Shown here: positions 23,884-26,114 of the stretch, one piece after another
Layout of the letters: each line of letters opens with the position of its first letter
How positions within the stretch are numbered: the first letter of the stretch is position 1
Source: JAQUPP01 sp041649955
GTDB lineage: Bacteria; Patescibacteriota; Patescibacteriia; UBA2591; JAQUPP01
Assembly (NCBI GenBank): GCA_041649955.1
Contig: JBAZMD010000012.1
Location: forward strand, 1-26,114
Length of the DNA: 26,114 nt
Direction of reading: 5' to 3'
Translations under genes and position numbers: made by a program
Notes under the pieces: model-generated
What the model was told of the DNA's origin: nothing
Seen by the model: the letters and a program-made list of their open reading frames with translations, nothing else
Databases searched by the model: none

Positions 23884-26067
23884 ATGGTTATGGAACAGAA
23901 TATTGATGAACTCAAAAAAAATATAGAAGATATTATAATAGCTGACGACTTAGTAGGCGCCGGAAATCTTTCATCCCAAATAAATCAATGGTTGAAGGAA
24001 AATGAAGCTTTGTCCCAAACCGACCCGGCAACTTATCAGGAATATAAATCTTTATTGGTAAAATTATCTTTTGTACTCTTAAATACTTTAAGAGACGAAA
24101 GAATTATTAACTTATTTAAAAATAATTTTACCCAAGCTTTTGAAATGGAAGATTTTGATCCGCTTAACGATATAATTAGAAAATTGAAAGTTATTTTAAT
24201 AAGTAAATTCGCTTTTGAGAAGAGAGATGAACTCAAGAAGGATATAATGGAAGCATTACTTGAGAATCAACAGCCATTTTTGGAATTAAAAGAAGGATTG
24301 CAAGAAAAAAGCATATCAGGTTGGTTGGGAGGATACATGAGCGCCGTAGGGACAGAGCCGGTTGATAATAAAATAAAAATTGTAGAATATTTGAATAAAA
24401 TCAGCGCGGAAAATCAATTGACAAATGGACAAAAGGAAAAATTATTAAAATTGTTTGATTTGTTTGAATTTTTGAAAACACCATCTTTTTCGCCCAAGGG
24501 ATTAGAGGAAAAAGTGACGGTAGTAGACGAAAAAGGGCAGTTTAAAATTTACGACCAAGGAAGAGAAATAATCTTGAATAAAACAAAGGTTGCTAAATCT
24601 CTGACCAGCGAAGAAAAAGAAAATGACGAAATTGAAAAAATAAAAAAACAGCAAGCCGCTGTTGTACCGATTGACATTAATCAAGCCGTGGAAACAGCCA
24701 TTACCAAAGTTGGCTTGACTTTTCCAGACGAAATACTGGAAAAACGTTTTAAAAATGTCGTCTTTTCCTATCTAAGAGAAGTGCGCGGAGAAATTGAAAC
24801 AAGAATTGTTTTAAAAAGGCCGCAAAAAATCGGCGGCGTGGAACTAGATGAAACAACAGTTGATAAGGTAATGGATATTTTAAAACAAGAAAAGCCGATG
24901 ATTAAAATTGAACCCATGGGCAATATTCCCCAAATTGAATTAGCCGAAGGACTGAAACAGCCGGAAGAAACAATTTCAAAATTTACCCGAATGGAAAAAC
25001 CTGAAGAAAAAATAGTTCCTGAAATAAAACCTGTTTCTTTGTTGCCGAAAATAGAAGAAGAAAAACTTCTTATTCAGCCGGAAGAAACAAAAGAGAAATT
25101 ATTAAAAGAAAAATTTGAACAAGGGCCGCTAGGAACACCGACTTACGCGGACAAAGACACCGACTTACGCGGACAAGAAGAAACGCGGATTTACACGGAT
25201 AAAAAAATTCAACCCGTTATGCCGGAATTTAAACCGATTATTCCGCCTATTTTGGAAAAGAAAATTGAAGAACCCTCCTTCGCCAAGGCTACGGAGGACA
25301 AGAAAAAAGAATCAAATTTATTCACCGCAGTTTCAGAAGAACAAAAGACAGACTCATCTGCTAAAACCTTAGAGAAGGAAGAAATTTCCGGTCCAGAAGA
25401 AATCACTGATGTTTTAAAAGAACTTGATCAATTGCCGGTAGGGGACGCTCCCTTTGTTCTTGACGAAGATGCAGAAGACAAATTTAAATTACCGATTAAA
25501 GAATTGCCGAAAGAAGAACCGAAACCAACAGAGACACGGACTTACGCGGAAAAAGACACGGACTTACGCAGACAAGGAGAAATACGGACTAAAGAAACTC
25601 TGCCGATTATTCCGCCTGTTTTGGAAAAGAAATTTGAAGAAGAAAAAGAGGAAATAAAAAAATCTCAAGTAGAGCCGATTTTTATTCATCGGCCGCCCCG
25701 CGAACCGGCAATGTCCAAGATGGAGGAAATTAAAGTTACTCCCCGCGTTTCCGGTCCGATTGAAGAGCTGCAGGGTATTACCCTTCAAGATTGGCGGCGT
25801 TGGGGCAATCCCGAACAAGCAGTTCAAAAAATAAAAGAAAAAATAGATTTATTGGGTGAAGAATCTTTGGTTAAAAAATCAGAAGGAATCAAGGCCTGGA
25901 AGGAGTCGGAAATCAATAAATTATATTTGGATATCGGCAGCGAATCAATTGATAAAGGAATTTCAGTCAGTGAAGTAATCGCCTTGAGGCAAAAAGAAAA
26001 TCGTAAAACTTTGGATGAAGAAGAGTTTGACAAAGTGGTGGAGCTTAATCAGAATCTAAGATTTTAA
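23884..26067 (+). CDS. Acidic, repeat-containing soluble protein of unknown function
   Basis: I do not recognise this 727-residue protein. It has no signal peptide or membrane helix. Residues 1-215 are helical and Leu/Lys/Glu-rich, and a folded part seems to continue to about 345. A long Pro/Glu/Lys-rich, probably disordered middle (about 345-620) follows, then a conserved-looking C-terminus (about 624-727) with GITLQDWRRWG and many charged helices. The middle carries repeat-encoded peptides: TYADKDTDLRGQEE and TYAEKDTDLRRQGE, each followed by a copy of P-I-I-P-P-[IV]-L-E-K-K, and PSFAKATEDK encoded by a palindrome. The gene lies 19 bases behind the VirB6/TrbL-like gene, so it may be a cytoplasmic partner of that machine. 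Its start could also be the second Met, 6 bases later. Its stop codon overlaps repeat copy 2. Confidence 0.75.
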   Translation: MVMEQNIDELKKNIEDIIIADDLVGAGNLSSQINQWLKENEALSQTDPATYQEYKSLLVKLSFVLLNTLRDERIINLFKNNFTQAFEMEDFDPLNDIIRKLKVILISKFAFEKRDELKKDIMEALLENQQPFLELKEGLQEKSISGWLGGYMSAVGTEPVDNKIKIVEYLNKISAENQLTNGQKEKLLKLFDLFEFLKTPSFSPKGLEEKVTVVDEKGQFKIYDQGREIILNKTKVAKSLTSEEKENDEIEKIKKQQAAVVPIDINQAVETAITKVGLTFPDEILEKRFKNVVFSYLREVRGEIETRIVLKRPQKIGGVELDETTVDKVMDILKQEKPMIKIEPMGNIPQIELAEGLKQPEETISKFTRMEKPEEKIVPEIKPVSLLPKIEEEKLLIQPEETKEKLLKEKFEQGPLGTPTYADKDTDLRGQEETRIYTDKKIQPVMPEFKPIIPPILEKKIEEPSFAKATEDKKKESNLFTAVSEEQKTDSSAKTLEKEEISGPEEITDVLKELDQLPVGDAPFVLDEDAEDKFKLPIKELPKEEPKPTETRTYAEKDTDLRRQGEIRTKETLPIIPPVLEKKFEEEKEEIKKSQVEPIFIHRPPREPAMSKMEEIKVTPRVSGPIEELQGITLQDWRRWGNPEQAVQKIKEKIDLLGEESLVKKSEGIKAWKESEINKLYLDIGSESIDKGISVSEVIALRQKENRKTLDEEEFDKVVELNQNLRF
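25140..25200 (+). repeat. In-frame tandem ACTTACGCGGAC repeat in the last gene, block 1
   Basis: Two copies of gacttacgcggacaa are followed by the diverged acgcggatttacacggat. It encodes TYADKDTDLRGQEETRIYTD. It is the same word family as 25533-25590 and, in reverse orientation, as the leuS insert at 9319. Confidence 0.82.
25274..25297 (+). repeat. In-frame palindrome encoding PSFAKATED
   Basis: CCTCC (25274-25278) pairs with GGAGG (25293-25297), and inside it GCC pairs with GGC around AA. The encoded peptide PSFAKATED is one I recall seeing in many unrelated CPR proteins, as expected for a dispersed element that inserts in a fixed frame. Confidence 0.75.
25533..25590 (+). repeat. In-frame tandem ACTTACGCGGAC repeat in the last gene, block 2
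   Basis: Two copies of acacggacttacgc are followed by a diverged aatacggact. It is translated in the same frame as block 1 (TYAEKDTDLRRQGE). The following P-I-I-P-P-V-L-E-K-K segment repeats one after block 1, so repeat and protein segment may have been duplicated together. Confidence 0.8.
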
Positions 26068-26114
26068 AGGGCTTTGTCTCCGGACGTTAAGTCGGAGCAA
26101 CAAAACCTTTACCC
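26065..26114 (+). repeat. 50-base hairpin repeat, copy 2, starting in the stop codon of the last gene
   Basis: This matches 124-173 at 49 of 50 positions in the same direction and preserves all stem pairs. It begins with the T of the TAA stop and ends exactly at the window edge, so a longer copy cannot be excluded. Confidence 0.9.

Noticed and set aside
25140..25590. CRISPR array
   Set aside because: The repeats are short, degenerate, lack regular unique spacers and lie in frame inside a coding gene; no cas genes are present.
1..26114. Reassigned UGA codon, as in Gracilibacteria or Absconditabacteria
   Set aside because: All long genes are complete without UGA in frame, and the only gene ending in TGA reaches a proper family C-terminus there.

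Overview
The window looks like a fragment of a Patescibacteria (CPR) genome, probably Parcubacteria-like. The supporting signs are AT-rich DNA, weak or absent Shine-Dalgarno sequences, tightly packed genes that nearly all stop in TAA, a VirB6/TrbL-type membrane protein with a long charged tail, a very large secreted Cys-rich protein, and many short palindromic repeats, some of them in frame inside housekeeping genes. UGA is not reassigned, because every long frame stays open under the standard bacterial code. I cannot name the lineage more precisely.

Layout. 1-126 is the tail of a bactofilin gene, followed directly by a structured 50-base repeat and a larger inverted repeat. 338-3421 holds a divergent diacylglycerol-kinase-fold protein, deoC and a comM/yifB ATPase. 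3524-5489 is a polyamine pair: an S-adenosylmethionine decarboxylase fused to a degenerate spermidine-synthase domain, then a canonical spermidine synthase. A bidirectional terminator separates this pair from a convergent membrane-anchored LysM-CHAP cell-wall hydrolase (5566-6807, minus). The hydrolase diverges from leuS, and the two promoters share an overlapping -35 region. leuS, rsmA and a small TSP3 calcium-binding membrane protein follow with 3-4 base gaps, then a protein of about 2,800 residues with about 120 cysteines (11347-19740). A minus-strand gene for a secreted protein with a type IX secretion (T9SS)-like C-terminal sorting domain lies between the giant gene and a VirB6/TrbL-like gene (20856-23864). 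The last gene (23884-26067) encodes an acidic soluble protein I do not recognise.

How the parts may work together. The TSP3 protein, giant Cys-rich protein, VirB6/TrbL-like protein and LysM-CHAP hydrolase all belong to the cell surface. Together they could serve a secretion or attachment machine with disulfide-stabilised external parts, though this is inference. The remaining genes are central metabolism, translation, DNA processing and polyamine synthesis.

The most striking signal is the repeats. At least four kinds of short element occur: a 50-base hairpin that begins inside the stop codon of two genes and sits at both ends of the window; a 23-base perfect palindrome between genes; palindromic or tandem inserts that keep frame in leuS (two), rsmA (three) and the last gene (three); and a different repeat in the T9SS-like gene. 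They resemble in concept the Rickettsia palindromic elements found inside coding genes. The T9SS-like gene is the second notable item: it has its own consensus-like promoter, strong ribosome binding site and terminator and the only TGA stop in the window, all suggesting recent acquisition from a distant lineage.
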